From Streptococcus sp. WM07 (GTDB lineage Bacteria > Bacillota > Bacilli > Lactobacillales > Streptococcaceae), in the NCBI RefSeq assembly GCF_004570525.1, contig NZ_SPPZ01000007.1, forward strand, positions 1-36,863: DNA of 36,863 bases, given 5' to 3'. Under the pieces are notes generated by a model. That model saw nothing but the letters and a program-made list of their open reading frames with translations, searched no databases and was not told where the DNA came from. A program made the position numbers and the translations under genes. This document shows, one piece after another, positions 16,963 to 26,422 of this stretch (position 1 is its first letter; each line of letters starts with the position of its first letter).

Positions 16963-18465
16963 TTATCCTCTTTTTTCTAATCCCATTATTTTATAAATGC
17001 GATCCATGTCTAGATGGATACGAAGAGCCGAAGCCAACTTATCATATTCCTCTTCTTTCTTTTCAGCCCAGTCTAAATGTGGGACTTCAAGTTCTTCTAA
17101 ACCTTTTTGCACACGAATGGTATTTAGATAACTTCGTAACCACTTACTATTATCAAAGATTCCATGTAAATATGTCCCCTGAACTCGTCCATCTAAACTG
17201 ACTGCCCCATCCCAACGAACCGATTGTGATTCAGATTCATCTATGATACTTGCAAAAGCAGCTGTAGCAGGTTTTCGATAACTTTCTCCCAAATGAATTT
17301 CATACCCTCGCAATTCATAATCACCTTGTCGTGCGAATACCTGGCAAGTTCGTTTTTCATCTTGCATTACAGTATCAACTGCTAAAAGTCCTAGACCGTT
17401 TACTTTTTGTAGAGTTGATTCCATCGCCAAAGGATCTGAAATCGTTTCTCCTAACAGCTGATAACCCCCGCAAATACCAAAAATAGAAGAACCGTTGGCG
17501 TAAGCTTGTATAATTTCCTCTGCTCGTCCTGTTTTTTCTAATAGGAGCATATCCTCCAAGGTATTCTTACTCCCCGGTAAAATCAAAAGATCTGGTGTAC
17601 CAATCTCATCTCCTGGCATCACATAACGAAGAGACACATCCGGCTCTTGTTCTAGAATTTGAAAATCCGTAAAATTGGACATTCGTTTTAAGGCAAGCAC
17701 AGCTATGTCTAAATCTTTGGAGTCATCTCGTTTCCGATTTTTACCTAAAAGCGCAAGACTATCTTCACTATCGATAGTCATATCTAGATAGGGAATAACA
17801 CCCACAACTGGAACTTGAGTTAGGGCTTCAATTTGCTCGATACCTGGCTGTAAGAGAGCAAGGTCTCCTCGGAATTTATTGATAATAACACCTTTAACCC
17901 TCTCTCTTTCCTCATCTGACAAAAGAGCCAACGTGCCATAAATAGCAGCGAAAACACCCCCTTTATCAATATCCGCAACCAGTAGCACCGGAGCATCAGC
18001 TAACTTAGCCATTCCCATATTTACGATATCCCGTTGGTTGAGATTTATTTCAGCTGGGCTTCCTGCACCTTCAATTAAAACGACATCAAATTCTTCTTCC
18101 AACTGACTATAGACTTCTTTTATTTTGGGAAGTAGTTCTAGTTTATAGTCATGATAGGTTCGGGCATCCATGTTGGCCAACACCTTCCCCATAAATATGA
18201 CTTGGGATTGATGGTCAGAGCTTGGTTTTAATAAAACCGGATTCATACGAACATCTGGTTCAAGACCTGCAGCCTCTGCTTGGACAACTTGAGCTCTCCC
18301 CATCTCATCACCTACTGAAGTAATGTAGGAATTTAAAGCCATATTTTGTGACTTGAACGGAACAACCCTTAGTCCATCTTGGTTTAATAGACGGGCTAAA
18401 CCAGCAACTAAGATACTTTTCCCAGAATCAGAAGCGGTTCCTTGAATCATAAGTGATCGGGCCAT
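16963..18465 (-). CDS. cbiP: Adenosylcobyric acid synthase CbiP
   Basis: Glutamine-dependent amidase adding four amides (b, d, e, g) to adenosylcobyrinate a,c-diamide. It has 500 residues: N-terminal P-loop-like GTASDSGKS (9-17), FKSQNMALNSY, IEGAGSPAEINL, then a glutaminase domain with nucleophile Cys332 in FGICGGYQLLG and the histidine in YLHGIFDN. The ATG has AGGAAAA upstream and overlaps the end of cbiO by 19 bases. Confidence 0.97.
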   Translation of the reverse strand: MARSLMIQGTASDSGKSILVAGLARLLNQDGLRVVPFKSQNMALNSYITSVGDEMGRAQVVQAEAAGLEPDVRMNPVLLKPSSDHQSQVIFMGKVLANMDARTYHDYKLELLPKIKEVYSQLEEEFDVVLIEGAGSPAEINLNQRDIVNMGMAKLADAPVLLVADIDKGGVFAAIYGTLALLSDEERERVKGVIINKFRGDLALLQPGIEQIEALTQVPVVGVIPYLDMTIDSEDSLALLGKNRKRDDSKDLDIAVLALKRMSNFTDFQILEQEPDVSLRYVMPGDEIGTPDLLILPGSKNTLEDMLLLEKTGRAEEIIQAYANGSSIFGICGGYQLLGETISDPLAMESTLQKVNGLGLLAVDTVMQDEKRTCQVFARQGDYELRGYEIHLGESYRKPATAAFASIIDESESQSVRWDGAVSLDGRVQGTYLHGIFDNSKWLRSYLNTIRVQKGLEELEVPHLDWAEKKEEEYDKLASALRIHLDMDRIYKIMGLEKRG

Positions 18466-19271
18466 TGAATTTTCCTACTTTCTTTTTCAAATTCTTGTTC
18501 ATTGCGATATAGAGGAAACCCTAAATCTAAATGAAGCCGAACCAGCCAAGGACAATCCAGTCCTGCCTGTCTCAATTTTTCTCTTTCCATGAAAACGGTT
18601 TCCTTGGTCCCTGCTAAACAGATCTGACCTTGATCCAAAACATAGGCATAATCACAACAGGCATACATCAGATCCATATCATGACTACTCAAAACAACCT
18701 TAACGCCCTTTTGCGCTAAATTTTGAATCAACGCTAACATCTGAGTCCGTCCCTCTGGATCCAAACCAGCAGTAGGCTCATCTAACAATAAATAGCGAGG
18801 CTGTAACGCCAAAATGCTAGCAATCGCAACTCGCTTCTTTTGCCCATAACTTAAATAGGCGATGGGATAATCCTTTAAAGTCAGAATATCCATGACTTCC
18901 AAGGCTTTCGTCACTCTAGAAGAACACTCTGTCTCTGGAACACCCAAGTTTCTTAAAGCCAAAGCTACATCATCCCAAACAATTGTTGAAAACAATTGCT
19001 GATCCGGATCTTGAAATACCATGGCTACCTCCTGGCGATAACGATACAATTCCTTTTTACTTATCCCCAGTTCTCTACCATTGTAAAGAATACGCCCTTG
19101 TTTCAATGGATTTAAGCCCATCAAAGTTCTCATAAGAGTCGACTTACCCGAACCATTCCTCCCTAAGATACCTGTAATGGATGCTTGACCAAAATCCATC
19201 GAAATATTTTGGAGTACATTTCCAAAACTTTGATCAAAACAGATTGCCATCTCTTCTACTTGTAATACCAT
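18447..19271 (-). CDS. cbiO: Cobalt ECF transporter ATPase CbiO
   Basis: ATPase of the CbiMNQO cobalt importer, 274 residues. It has Walker A LGRNGSGKSTLMRT (about 35-48), Q-loop VFQDPDQQLFS (typical of ECF ATPases), signature LSYGQKKRVAIA, Walker B YLLLDEPTAGLDPEGR and H-loop SSHDMD. GAGGTTACGG precedes the ATG. A single CbiO probably acts as a homodimer. Confidence 0.95.
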   Translation of the reverse strand: MVLQVEEMAICFDQSFGNVLQNISMDFGQASITGILGRNGSGKSTLMRTLMGLNPLKQGRILYNGRELGISKKELYRYRQEVAMVFQDPDQQLFSTIVWDDVALALRNLGVPETECSSRVTKALEVMDILTLKDYPIAYLSYGQKKRVAIASILALQPRYLLLDEPTAGLDPEGRTQMLALIQNLAQKGVKVVLSSHDMDLMYACCDYAYVLDQGQICLAGTKETVFMEREKLRQAGLDCPWLVRLHLDLGFPLYRNEQEFEKESRKIQWPDHL

Positions 19272-19280
19272 CCGTAACCT

Positions 19281-19949
19281 CTATCTCTGATTATCAAAAC
19301 GTAATTCCATTAATTCCTGCAACCGTTCTTGTTTTTCAAGCATCCGAATAAATAATGTTTTCCAAAGTAAGGCCGTCATCTGAATTTTTTGATTCCATGT
19401 TCCAAAAGAAAATTTCAAATCTAGGGTATCTCGCATCAAAATATATTCTTCTAACAAAAGAAAAATAAAACGATGCATCAAAACAATAATCTCTATTAAA
19501 AAAAGAGGGAGGCGAAGCTGTCTTAGGAGCTTCATCAAATCATGAAAAGAAATAGATACAATGAATAGGTAGCTAGCCATAATACTGGTATAAATCCGGA
19601 GAAATAATGCAACTATGATCGGCCAGGAAGTAACTTGCCAACCAAGAAAGCCTCCCAAAAAAGGAATCGAGCCGGTCAAGTCCAAAGGACTATTTGAATA
19701 TTGGATGAGAATTGTTACAAAACTCATCAGAATAAAAGGCAAGGGGTAGAGTAGCCACAAACGATAGGTCTTCCAAGAAAGCTTCGCTAAATAACACGTC
19801 AAAATAGGTAAAAGTAACAAGAGAGTAAGTTGAATCCCTCTATTATTCGAAAATGCCGCTATCAATAAGAGCAAATACATAAAACCTTTGATACGAGAAT
19901 CTAGAAAGCCTATTCGATTCTGGTAGGCGTAACGATCAAAGGGAAACAT
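19281..19949 (-). CDS. cbiQ: Cobalt ECF transporter membrane protein CbiQ
   Basis: The T (coupling) component, about 222 residues, with four or more hydrophobic stretches. The family's coupling segments are seen around HDLMKLLRQLRLPLFLIEIIVLMHRF and LEKQERLQELMELRF. The ATG at 19949 is preferred; a GTG one codon earlier is possible. It overlaps the cbiN end by 14 bases. Confidence 0.93.
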   Translation of the reverse strand: MFPFDRYAYQNRIGFLDSRIKGFMYLLLLIAAFSNNRGIQLTLLLLLPILTCYLAKLSWKTYRLWLLYPLPFILMSFVTILIQYSNSPLDLTGSIPFLGGFLGWQVTSWPIIVALFLRIYTSIMASYLFIVSISFHDLMKLLRQLRLPLFLIEIIVLMHRFIFLLLEEYILMRDTLDLKFSFGTWNQKIQMTALLWKTLFIRMLEKQERLQELMELRFDNQR

Positions 19950-20220
19950 CACTCCGTTTTCCCTTCTGATAGCCTAGGAAATAGGCAATAATTCCCGCAC
20001 CTATAGAACCTTGAAGTGTGAAGAGCAGGCTTTCAATTTCTCCACTTGCTGGCTCATACACTGAATGAAACCACGGCTGATAGTCCGGATTCACCTGTTC
20101 AATGACTGTTTCAGCTTGACTATCTGCTCCAGAATACTCTGCTCCCTGTGGTGACCATAAAAAAGATAAGCCAATAATAGCCACGCAAGCGACTACTAGC
20201 AACATATTTTGCTTTTTCAT
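19936..20220 (-). CDS. cbiN: Cobalt transport protein CbiN
   Basis: Small subunit of the CbiMNQO system, 94 residues, with two membrane helices (LLVVACVAIIGLSFLW near the N-terminus and IGAGIIAYFLGYQKG near the C-terminus) separated by an extracytoplasmic loop containing YQPWFHSVYEPASGEIESLLF, the usual CbiN pattern. Its ATG overlaps the cbiM stop as ATGA. Confidence 0.94.
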   Translation of the reverse strand: MKKQNMLLVVACVAIIGLSFLWSPQGAEYSGADSQAETVIEQVNPDYQPWFHSVYEPASGEIESLLFTLQGSIGAGIIAYFLGYQKGKRSDVSL

Positions 20221-20936
20221 CCTTCAAATACCCCCTTTATAGATTTCGTTTCTGCTAGAAGATTGAAGAGTAGAACTGACAATAATCCCTCAATCACAGC
20301 AATCGGAAACTGAGTAATCATAAATACAGACATAAACTTAATGGCTGAGCCCATTATTCCACTAATTGAATCTGGATAAGCCCAGGCCAACTGGAGTGAT
20401 GTCGTCAAATAAGTTGCCATATCCGCCACAAAAGCACAGAGGAAAATAGCCCAGGTCTTTGGTAATTTCAATTTGAGTCCTATTTTATAAAAAGCATAAC
20501 CAACAAAGGGTCCTACAACTGCCATGGAAAAAGCATTTGCTCCTAATGTAGTCAAACCACCGTGAGCTAAGAAAAGAGCTTGAAATAAGAGACAAATAGC
20601 TCCTAAAACACTCATTACACTTGGACCAAACATGGAAGTCCCCAAACCTACACCGGTCGGATGGGAAGTTGAACCTGTTACTGATGGAATTTTTAGTGCA
20701 GAAAGAATAAATACAAATGCCCCCGCCAAGGCTAAAAATATCTTACTTTGCTGTTCTGTTTCCACCATACGTTTCATCCGCACTAAGCCAGCAATAAAGA
20801 AAGGAATAAACAGTACAAACCAAAATGCTGCCATAGCTGGTGGAAGATAGCCTTCCATAATATGCATAGCTGAAACAGGCTTCATCCAGAAGCAACACAA
20901 CAATACAAAAAGGACAGAAAAACGAAGCATTTTCAT
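20217..20936 (-). CDS. cbiM: Cobalt ECF transporter substrate-binding membrane protein CbiM
   Basis: The S component that binds cobalt. A cleavable signal peptide (residues 1-23, ending VSA) precedes MHIMEGYLPP; in this family the Met-His N-terminus exposed after cleavage forms the metal site, and that site is intact here. Later SHPTGVGLGTSMFGPSVMS and AHGGLTTLGANAFSM are also conserved. I chose ATG 20936 with GGTGA 5 bases upstream; the longest frame begins at a TTG (20954) overlapping cbiL. The mature protein has about six or seven membrane segments. Confidence 0.95.
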   Translation of the reverse strand: MKMLRFSVLFVLLCCFWMKPVSAMHIMEGYLPPAMAAFWFVLFIPFFIAGLVRMKRMVETEQQSKIFLALAGAFVFILSALKIPSVTGSTSHPTGVGLGTSMFGPSVMSVLGAICLLFQALFLAHGGLTTLGANAFSMAVVGPFVGYAFYKIGLKLKLPKTWAIFLCAFVADMATYLTTSLQLAWAYPDSISGIMGSAIKFMSVFMITQFPIAVIEGLLSVLLFNLLAETKSIKGVFEG

Positions 20937-20950
20937 AGTTTTCACCACTT

Positions 20951-21655
20951 TCAATTTAACGGAGTTTTTTTCACAATCATACTTGTAAAATAACTCAAAG
21001 AGGCATTGGGATCCAGATCCTCTAGATTCGAAATGATTACTTGGTCTGGGCGAGAAGCATGACTAACTAAACTTGCTTTAGAGAGAAGATTTTCTTCCCT
21101 TAAAAGAAGAAGGACCTCCTCCAATCTCGGTGCTACCTTCATGATAACGAGATTTTCATGAATCTGAAGAGCTTGGCGAATTTTTTCTGTACCTGCTGTC
21201 GCGGGAATAATAGCTAACGATTCTTCATCTAGTACAAGAGGTTGTCCCAGTTCTGCCGCCATACTTGTAAAAGAGGTAATCCCAGGTATCGTTTTAGTCG
21301 GAACCTCGGGAGCTAGGTAGTTCAATAAATAACTGTAGGTGCTATAAACCATGGGATCTCCCAAAGTAATAAAACCAACTTCTTTTCCTGCCAGAATATC
21401 AGCCTGAATTTCGTGAGCAATTTGAATCCATTCTTTTTCCTTCTTAGCAAGATAACGAGTCATCGGAAAATGTCTCACCTTAATCTCTACCTCTTCCGAC
21501 AAATAGGGCTGAGCAATACTTAGGGCCAGACTCTTAGCTCCTTTTTTTCCTTGTGGCGTATAGAGAATATCCAACTGGCCTAGTAATTGACTCGCCTTTA
21601 CTGTAACGAGTTCACTATCACCGGGTCCAATTCCAATTCCATAAAAACAAGTCAT
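20951..21655 (-). CDS. cbiL: Cobalt-factor II (precorrin-2) C20-methyltransferase CbiL
   Basis: SAM-dependent methylation at C20 of cobalt-factor II. The 234-residue protein has the tetrapyrrole methylase fold: GIGIGPGDSELVTVKA at the N-terminus, then VGFITLGDPMVYSTYSYLL and IPGITSFTSMAAELGQPL. GGAGGAGCCGT precedes the ATG, which overlaps the cbiK stop as ATGA. Confidence 0.93.
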   Translation of the reverse strand: MTCFYGIGIGPGDSELVTVKASQLLGQLDILYTPQGKKGAKSLALSIAQPYLSEEVEIKVRHFPMTRYLAKKEKEWIQIAHEIQADILAGKEVGFITLGDPMVYSTYSYLLNYLAPEVPTKTIPGITSFTSMAAELGQPLVLDEESLAIIPATAGTEKIRQALQIHENLVIMKVAPRLEEVLLLLREENLLSKASLVSHASRPDQVIISNLEDLDPNASLSYFTSMIVKKTPLN

Positions 21656-22434
21656 ACGGCTCCTCCTAGCAAATCTTGAACATGACTAATATAAAGATCT
21701 TGAATCTCAGGAATTTGACCCAAGCCCTGTAATAGAATGTCAACTTCATAACCATGATTTCTAAAAAAGCTTGCCCAAGAATCTTCCCCATCTCCAGCTA
21801 AATCATGACTAGCATGATCACCCGCTACCAACATCAAAGGAGCTAATAGAATCCGCTTAACTCCTGCGGCTCGATACTCCTCTTCGAGAGCCATAAGGGG
21901 ATCTATTTCATTACCTTCTACACAGGCTATTTGAACCATTTCTTTTGGCAGATAGTCCGTAAGATGATCATATGATTTGTGTTGAGGATGTTGACTGCCA
22001 TGTCCCATCAACAGACTCCTCTGCTTAGGTGAATCCTGACCATACAGATGAAGCAAAATTTCTGCAACTGTTTGAAAATCCTCTTCAGAATCTAAAAGTG
22101 GACGTCCAATCCCCAATTTTTTAAAGACACTATCAAATTTCCGAGCTTGCCCTAACATTTTTTCATACTCTGCTCCAGCAATCAGATGGAGAGGCTGTAG
22201 ATAGACCTCCTCAACACCTTTATGAGCTAGTTCTGATAAAATTTCCTGAACATTCGGAATCTGAATCCCCTCTTGTTTGGCTACAATCTGAATCACTTTT
22301 TGGGAAGTAAAAGCCCTAAACACATTATACTCAGGAAAGGCTTCTTCGATTCGAGCCTCACACGCACCAATCGTCTTCTCCCTCGTCTCAGGATAACTGG
22401 TTCCAAAGCTTACCGCTATAATGGCTGATTTCAT
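21652..22434 (-). CDS. cbiK: Sirohydrochlorin cobaltochelatase CbiK
   Basis: Inserts cobalt into sirohydrochlorin, the committing step of the early-cobalt pathway. The start is ATG 22434 (MKSAIIAVSFGTSYPETREK) with AGGAGGT 6 bases upstream and an ATGA overlap with the cobA-hemD stop. In the resulting 260-residue protein the metal-binding histidines fall at His145 (LMGHGSQHP) and His207 (VAGDHASHD), the same numbers as in Salmonella CbiK. No CbiX is present. Confidence 0.95.
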   Translation of the reverse strand: MKSAIIAVSFGTSYPETREKTIGACEARIEEAFPEYNVFRAFTSQKVIQIVAKQEGIQIPNVQEILSELAHKGVEEVYLQPLHLIAGAEYEKMLGQARKFDSVFKKLGIGRPLLDSEEDFQTVAEILLHLYGQDSPKQRSLLMGHGSQHPQHKSYDHLTDYLPKEMVQIACVEGNEIDPLMALEEEYRAAGVKRILLAPLMLVAGDHASHDLAGDGEDSWASFFRNHGYEVDILLQGLGQIPEIQDLYISHVQDLLGGAV

Positions 22435-23873
22435 TCTAAAACCTCCTGGCAAAGTTCAATAAGAGAAACTAGGGTATTCTCTCTAGTCTGATGGACAATC
22501 ATCCGTTCCGCTGTCTCTAGATAGTTATAGCCAGCTGTTCCCATAACAAGAATTGGCGTAGTTCCCCAATCAATAGCACTTTCCTGGCTGATCTCAAGAA
22601 AGTTTGTGACAGCTAAAACATTTGGAAGACACACCGCATCAACATCATCCCATTGACTGGTATCCGCCTCACTGCCTCTCGACAATTGATGCGTGATCAT
22701 CACCGGATAAGAATACTCTTGCTCTACCCAAGCTAGCTTGCTATCTGAGGTTAAAACTAACCAATCACTTCCCATTTTTTCCAATTCACGTTGAAAACCT
22801 TCATCATCAAGATGTGCTGCCTGGGCATCCAATATAACCCCTGTTTTTTCAATAGACTGGGCAGTGTGGTTCCCTACAGCGGCTATCTTCAATTGACCTA
22901 ACTGCCGGATATCCACGGACTGCTCCTGTAACGCCTGGAGGAAAAATGACCAACTTGCTAAATCTGCCACTAATAAGCCTGTTAGTTGTGCAAAATCTGG
23001 TAAGTCAACTGGACATGCCTGAGCTTGATTTCTGGCAGGAAAGGTAACTACGTTTGCTCCTGCATCCTTAAGCAGCTGTGGCAATCTCCCTTTTTCCGAT
23101 TCCTGAATTAAAATCTTTTTCCCAAATAATGGACCAGATTCGAAAAAGTTCAGTGACTCCCTAAAGTCAACAACAGCCCCAATAACAATAATACACGGTG
23201 CTTGAAATTGGGCTGCTCTAGCTTCATGTAGAAGATTTTCTAATGTACTTGTTAAAGTTCGTTGCTTAGGATAAGTTCCCCACTCAACAATCGCCGCTGA
23301 GCTATTAGGATCATAACCAGCTTCTAGAAGGCCTAGTTGAATTTTTTCCAAATGTTTCATCCCCATTAAGAACACCAAACTTCCCTCTAGCTGTGCGATA
23401 GCAGACCAATCTAAATCTTGGTTTGGATCCTCCAAATGAGCAGTAAAAACATGAAAACTTCTTGCTAAATTCCGGTGAGTCACAGGGATTCCAGCGTAAG
23501 CAAGAGCTGCTGTAGCGGAACTAATCCCAGGAACAACCTCAAAAGAAATACCTGCTTCCTGTAAAGCCAAAGCTTCCTCACCCCCACGACCAAAAATATA
23601 GGGATCCCCACTTTTTAAACGAACAACTCTCAAACCTTGCTGGGCTTTTTCAATCAAAATAGCGATGATTTCTTCCTGTTTAATACAGGGCTTACCAACC
23701 ACTTTTCCAACATCAATCAATTGGCAATCTTCTGGTACATATGTTTGAAAAATAGGATTGACTAAGCGATCATAGACCAAAACCTCTGCCTCTGCTAGGC
23801 GTCTTTTTCCCTTGACACTGATAAGTTCCTCATCTCCGGGACCAGCTCCTAATAAACTTACAAACCCGCTCAT
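22431..23873 (-). CDS. cobA: CobA-HemD fusion: uroporphyrinogen-III C-methyltransferase with diverged HemD domain
   Basis: Residues 4-240 form a SUMT methylase making precorrin-2: LLGAGPGDEELIS, VYDRLVNP, RLKSGDPYIFGRGGEE, PGISSATAALAYAGIPVTHR and FLMGMKHL are all present. Residues about 250-475 form a U3S/HemD-like domain. CobA/HemD fusions are known in lactobacilli and other Firmicutes. Here the HemD part keeps VGNHTAQSIEKTG but has lost the TS-type motifs (VADLASWSFF and CLPNVLAVTNF in their place), and its counterpart of HemD Tyr149 appears to be Thr394. The methylase should be active; the second domain may be catalytically weak or regulatory. GAGGAG lies upstream of the ATG. Confidence 0.94.
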   Translation of the reverse strand: MSGFVSLLGAGPGDEELISVKGKRRLAEAEVLVYDRLVNPIFQTYVPEDCQLIDVGKVVGKPCIKQEEIIAILIEKAQQGLRVVRLKSGDPYIFGRGGEEALALQEAGISFEVVPGISSATAALAYAGIPVTHRNLARSFHVFTAHLEDPNQDLDWSAIAQLEGSLVFLMGMKHLEKIQLGLLEAGYDPNSSAAIVEWGTYPKQRTLTSTLENLLHEARAAQFQAPCIIVIGAVVDFRESLNFFESGPLFGKKILIQESEKGRLPQLLKDAGANVVTFPARNQAQACPVDLPDFAQLTGLLVADLASWSFFLQALQEQSVDIRQLGQLKIAAVGNHTAQSIEKTGVILDAQAAHLDDEGFQRELEKMGSDWLVLTSDSKLAWVEQEYSYPVMITHQLSRGSEADTSQWDDVDAVCLPNVLAVTNFLEISQESAIDWGTTPILVMGTAGYNYLETAERMIVHQTRENTLVSLIELCQEVLE

Positions 23874-23874
23874 A

Positions 23875-24630
23875 CTAACTCCTCTCTTCCAAATAGACCT
23901 CTAATTCCTCTAAGGTTGAAACCATTCGGGGATAGCTTAACTCAGGACGTCCGATAATCAAACATTCCATTCCTAATTCTGCACATAAATCTATTTTTTC
24001 ACGGATTCCTCCTACCTGACCACTTTCCTTAGTCACAAAAACCGTTGCCTGAGAGCGTTCTAACAAGGCTCGTTGAAGCTCTATACTAAGCGGAGATTTT
24101 AAGGCATCAATCTGATCCGCCACTAAACCCAAGGATTCACAATGCGCTAATACTTGACTAGTAGGTAAAACCCTAGCAATAAAGCGACAGTTCGGAACTC
24201 CCTCTACAAAGAGGCCTAACGTCTTACTGCCTGTCCCTAAATAAACCACTTGATGCCTTTGTTCTTTTATCCAATCAATAGCCTCTTGATAAGAACGAAC
24301 AAGAATGGCCCCACTTAAATCCTCAGTCGCTGGTCTCTCAAAACGAAGATAGGGAAGCTTTGCTTGCTTCGCAGCCTTCATAGCTTCTTTTGAAACTAAG
24401 TCTGCAAATGGATGGGTTACATCCAGCAAGAGTTCCACAGACTGCTCCCTCATATACTCAACCATTTGAGTAGCAGTCAATCTTCCCTGAATCACTGGTT
24501 GTCCATGTTTCTCCGCTAAAATCCTACCATAGTCTGTCACTACTGACGTAGTAACTGAGTGCCCTCTTTCTCCTAGATAGTCCAGTACCCTTAAACTATC
24601 CGAGGTTCCTCCCAATAAGAGAATTTTCAT
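23875..24630 (-). CDS. cbiJ: Cobalt-precorrin-6A reductase CbiJ
   Basis: NAD(P)H-dependent reduction of the corrin macrocycle at cobalt-precorrin-6A. The 251-residue protein begins MKILLLGGTSDSLRVLDYL (dinucleotide-binding start of CbiJ/CobK), with DVTHPFADLVSKEA, RFERP, VYLGTGSKTLG, ARVLPT and FVTKESGQVGGIREKI following, all family landmarks. The ATG overlaps the cbiH stop as ATGA. Confidence 0.94.
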   Translation of the reverse strand: MKILLLGGTSDSLRVLDYLGERGHSVTTSVVTDYGRILAEKHGQPVIQGRLTATQMVEYMREQSVELLLDVTHPFADLVSKEAMKAAKQAKLPYLRFERPATEDLSGAILVRSYQEAIDWIKEQRHQVVYLGTGSKTLGLFVEGVPNCRFIARVLPTSQVLAHCESLGLVADQIDALKSPLSIELQRALLERSQATVFVTKESGQVGGIREKIDLCAELGMECLIIGRPELSYPRMVSTLEELEVYLEERS

Positions 24631-25352
24631 AATTTATAACCTCGAGGAGTAATCATACGACCTTGTTTAACATACGTTTCTTTATTACCAATTAGGACAA
24701 TTGTTGTCATATCCACTTGATTCTCATCTAATTCACCAATAGTTGTCAGAATCAATTTCTCTTTGGAGCGTCCAATGTCTTTTCCGATTCCAACAATCGT
24801 ATCTTGAGATTTATACTGTCCTAAAATATCCAAAGCTCTTGCTAAATGATTCGGTCTTCCCTTGCTACGAGGATTATAAAGACAAACGACAAAATCGCCC
24901 ATCCCAGCAGCATGAAGACGTTTTTCAATCATTTCCCAAGGTGTCATGAGGTCACTCAAACTAATATGACAAAAATCATTCATAAGAGGAGCACCAAGAC
25001 TAGCTGCTGCACCGAGACTAGCTGTAATTCCTGGAATAACCTTAACTTCTAAATCACTGGATTCATCCAATAACTCTAGAATTAAGCCTGCCATGCCGTA
25101 GACTCCTGCATCTCCGCTGGATACTACACCTACATTTTTACCAGTCTCCTCCGCCAACTCAATCGCCTTCTTACAGCGATCAATCTCTTGTCGCATCCCG
25201 GTTGCCACATGTTCCTTATCCTTAACCAAATCCTTAATGAGACGCATGTAGGTTGAATAACCAACAATAATATCACAAGCTTCAATCGCTTCCAAAGCTT
25301 CTAAGGAGAACAATTCCTTTTTCCCTGGTCCCAATCCAATAATATATAACAT
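24627..25352 (-). CDS. cbiH: Cobalt-precorrin-3 (precorrin-3B) C17-methyltransferase CbiH
   Basis: Methylates C17 and takes part in ring contraction. The start is ATG 25352 (MLYIIGLGPGKKELFS) with AAAGGAGA 5 bases upstream; the frame runs 18 codons further into cbiG but without family similarity. About 241 residues with the methylase landmarks GLGPGKKEL, VVSSGDAGVYGMAGLILEL, PGITASLGAAASLGAPL, HISLSDLMTPWE and CLYNPRSKGRPNHL. Confidence 0.95.
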   Translation of the reverse strand: MLYIIGLGPGKKELFSLEALEAIEACDIIVGYSTYMRLIKDLVKDKEHVATGMRQEIDRCKKAIELAEETGKNVGVVSSGDAGVYGMAGLILELLDESSDLEVKVIPGITASLGAAASLGAPLMNDFCHISLSDLMTPWEMIEKRLHAAGMGDFVVCLYNPRSKGRPNHLARALDILGQYKSQDTIVGIGKDIGRSKEKLILTTIGELDENQVDMTTIVLIGNKETYVKQGRMITPRGYKL

Positions 25353-25366
25353 CTTATTCTCCTTTT

Positions 25367-26422
25367 CTAAAATGACTTCGCAAGGGCAAAAGTTGCCCCT
25401 TTCCAAGAAAATCGCTCCGACAATACTTGACCCCGACTCGCCAAATCCGCAGCTGCCAACGCCACACTTCCAACTCCTACTTGTTTTTTTACAAATTCAG
25501 ATTGAGGATATTTATCAGCCACCTCTAACAACTCATCTTTGCTATAGGTTACAAAAGGAATCCCCAAATCCTTAGCTAATTCAATGATAGCCCTTTCATT
25601 CTTTTTAACATCAATACTCGCTAACAAAGCAATTTGACTTTTTTTTATATTTTGTTTTTGACAAAAAAGCAAGAAACCTTCCTCAAAATCTTCATAGGCA
25701 AGACCCTTACGAGCTCCTACTCCCAACAGATAGGGTTTAGGCTGAATCTGGGCTAAATGGGGAGCTGACTTAAGCTCACGCTCCTGGCCCAGATAAATTA
25801 CAAAATCACCAGCCTGCAGATGTTCTTCCAGTTGCCCTTCCTCAATCAAGGTCAAACCTCGCAAATCGTCCAACCATTCTTCTTCCTGATAAAGATAAAC
25901 TGGTTGACCAGCTGCAAGAGCAGCATTAAACTCCTTCACCAAAGGTCTTAAATCATCACGCCAACCATTGACAGACTGGGCTAAGCTATCTAAGGCTTGT
26001 ACCCCTTGAGTATCCGTTGCTGTTGTGATAACCGGACAGGCTCCCAGCTCTTGTGCCACTTGAAGACAAAGTTGATTCGCTCCTCCTAGATGTCCACTGA
26101 GTAGACTAATCACATGTCTCCCCTTCTCATCCAACACTAAAACTGCTGGATCCGCAGCCTTATCTCGAATAACCTCTGCCAAAGAACGAATGACAATTCC
26201 GGTTGCCATAATACAAATTAAGTAATCAACTTCTTGGAAGAGAGCTGCGATATCGGCTGTAATTTTCTCTGAGAGGTTTTTACGATGAGCCGTAGCCAAG
26301 CGCGGACTCGTATAAACTGCTCCGTATCCAAACTCAATAGCAGACTCTAGTGTCTCTGCCAATTGGCAACCGGCCTCTGTAATCGCAACCAGGGCATACT
26401 TCTTCCCTCTTAATGGGATCAT
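25367..26422 (-). CDS. cbiG: Cobalt-precorrin-5A hydrolase CbiG
   Basis: Opens the lactone of cobalt-precorrin-5A, releasing acetaldehyde during ring contraction. The 351-residue protein has the usual three-part layout: N-terminal region ([16 protein letters not shown]), central region with [29 protein letters not shown] and [13 protein letters not shown], and C-terminal domain with [31 protein letters not shown] and [15 protein letters not shown]. The ATG overlaps the cbiF stop (ATGA) with GAGGGA upstream. Confidence 0.95.
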   Translation of the reverse strand: MIPLRGKKYALVAITEAGCQLAETLESAIEFGYGAVYTSPRLATAHRKNLSEKITADIAALFQEVDYLICIMATGIVIRSLAEVIRDKAADPAVLVLDEKGRHVISLLSGHLGGANQLCLQVAQELGACPVITTATDTQGVQALDSLAQSVNGWRDDLRPLVKEFNAALAAGQPVYLYQEEEWLDDLRGLTLIEEGQLEEHLQAGDFVIYLGQERELKSAPHLAQIQPKPYLLGVGARKGLAYEDFEEGFLLFCQKQNIKKSQIALLASIDVKKNERAIIELAKDLGIPFVTYSKDELLEVADKYPQSEFVKKQVGVGSVALAAADLASRGQVLSERFSWKGATFALAKSF

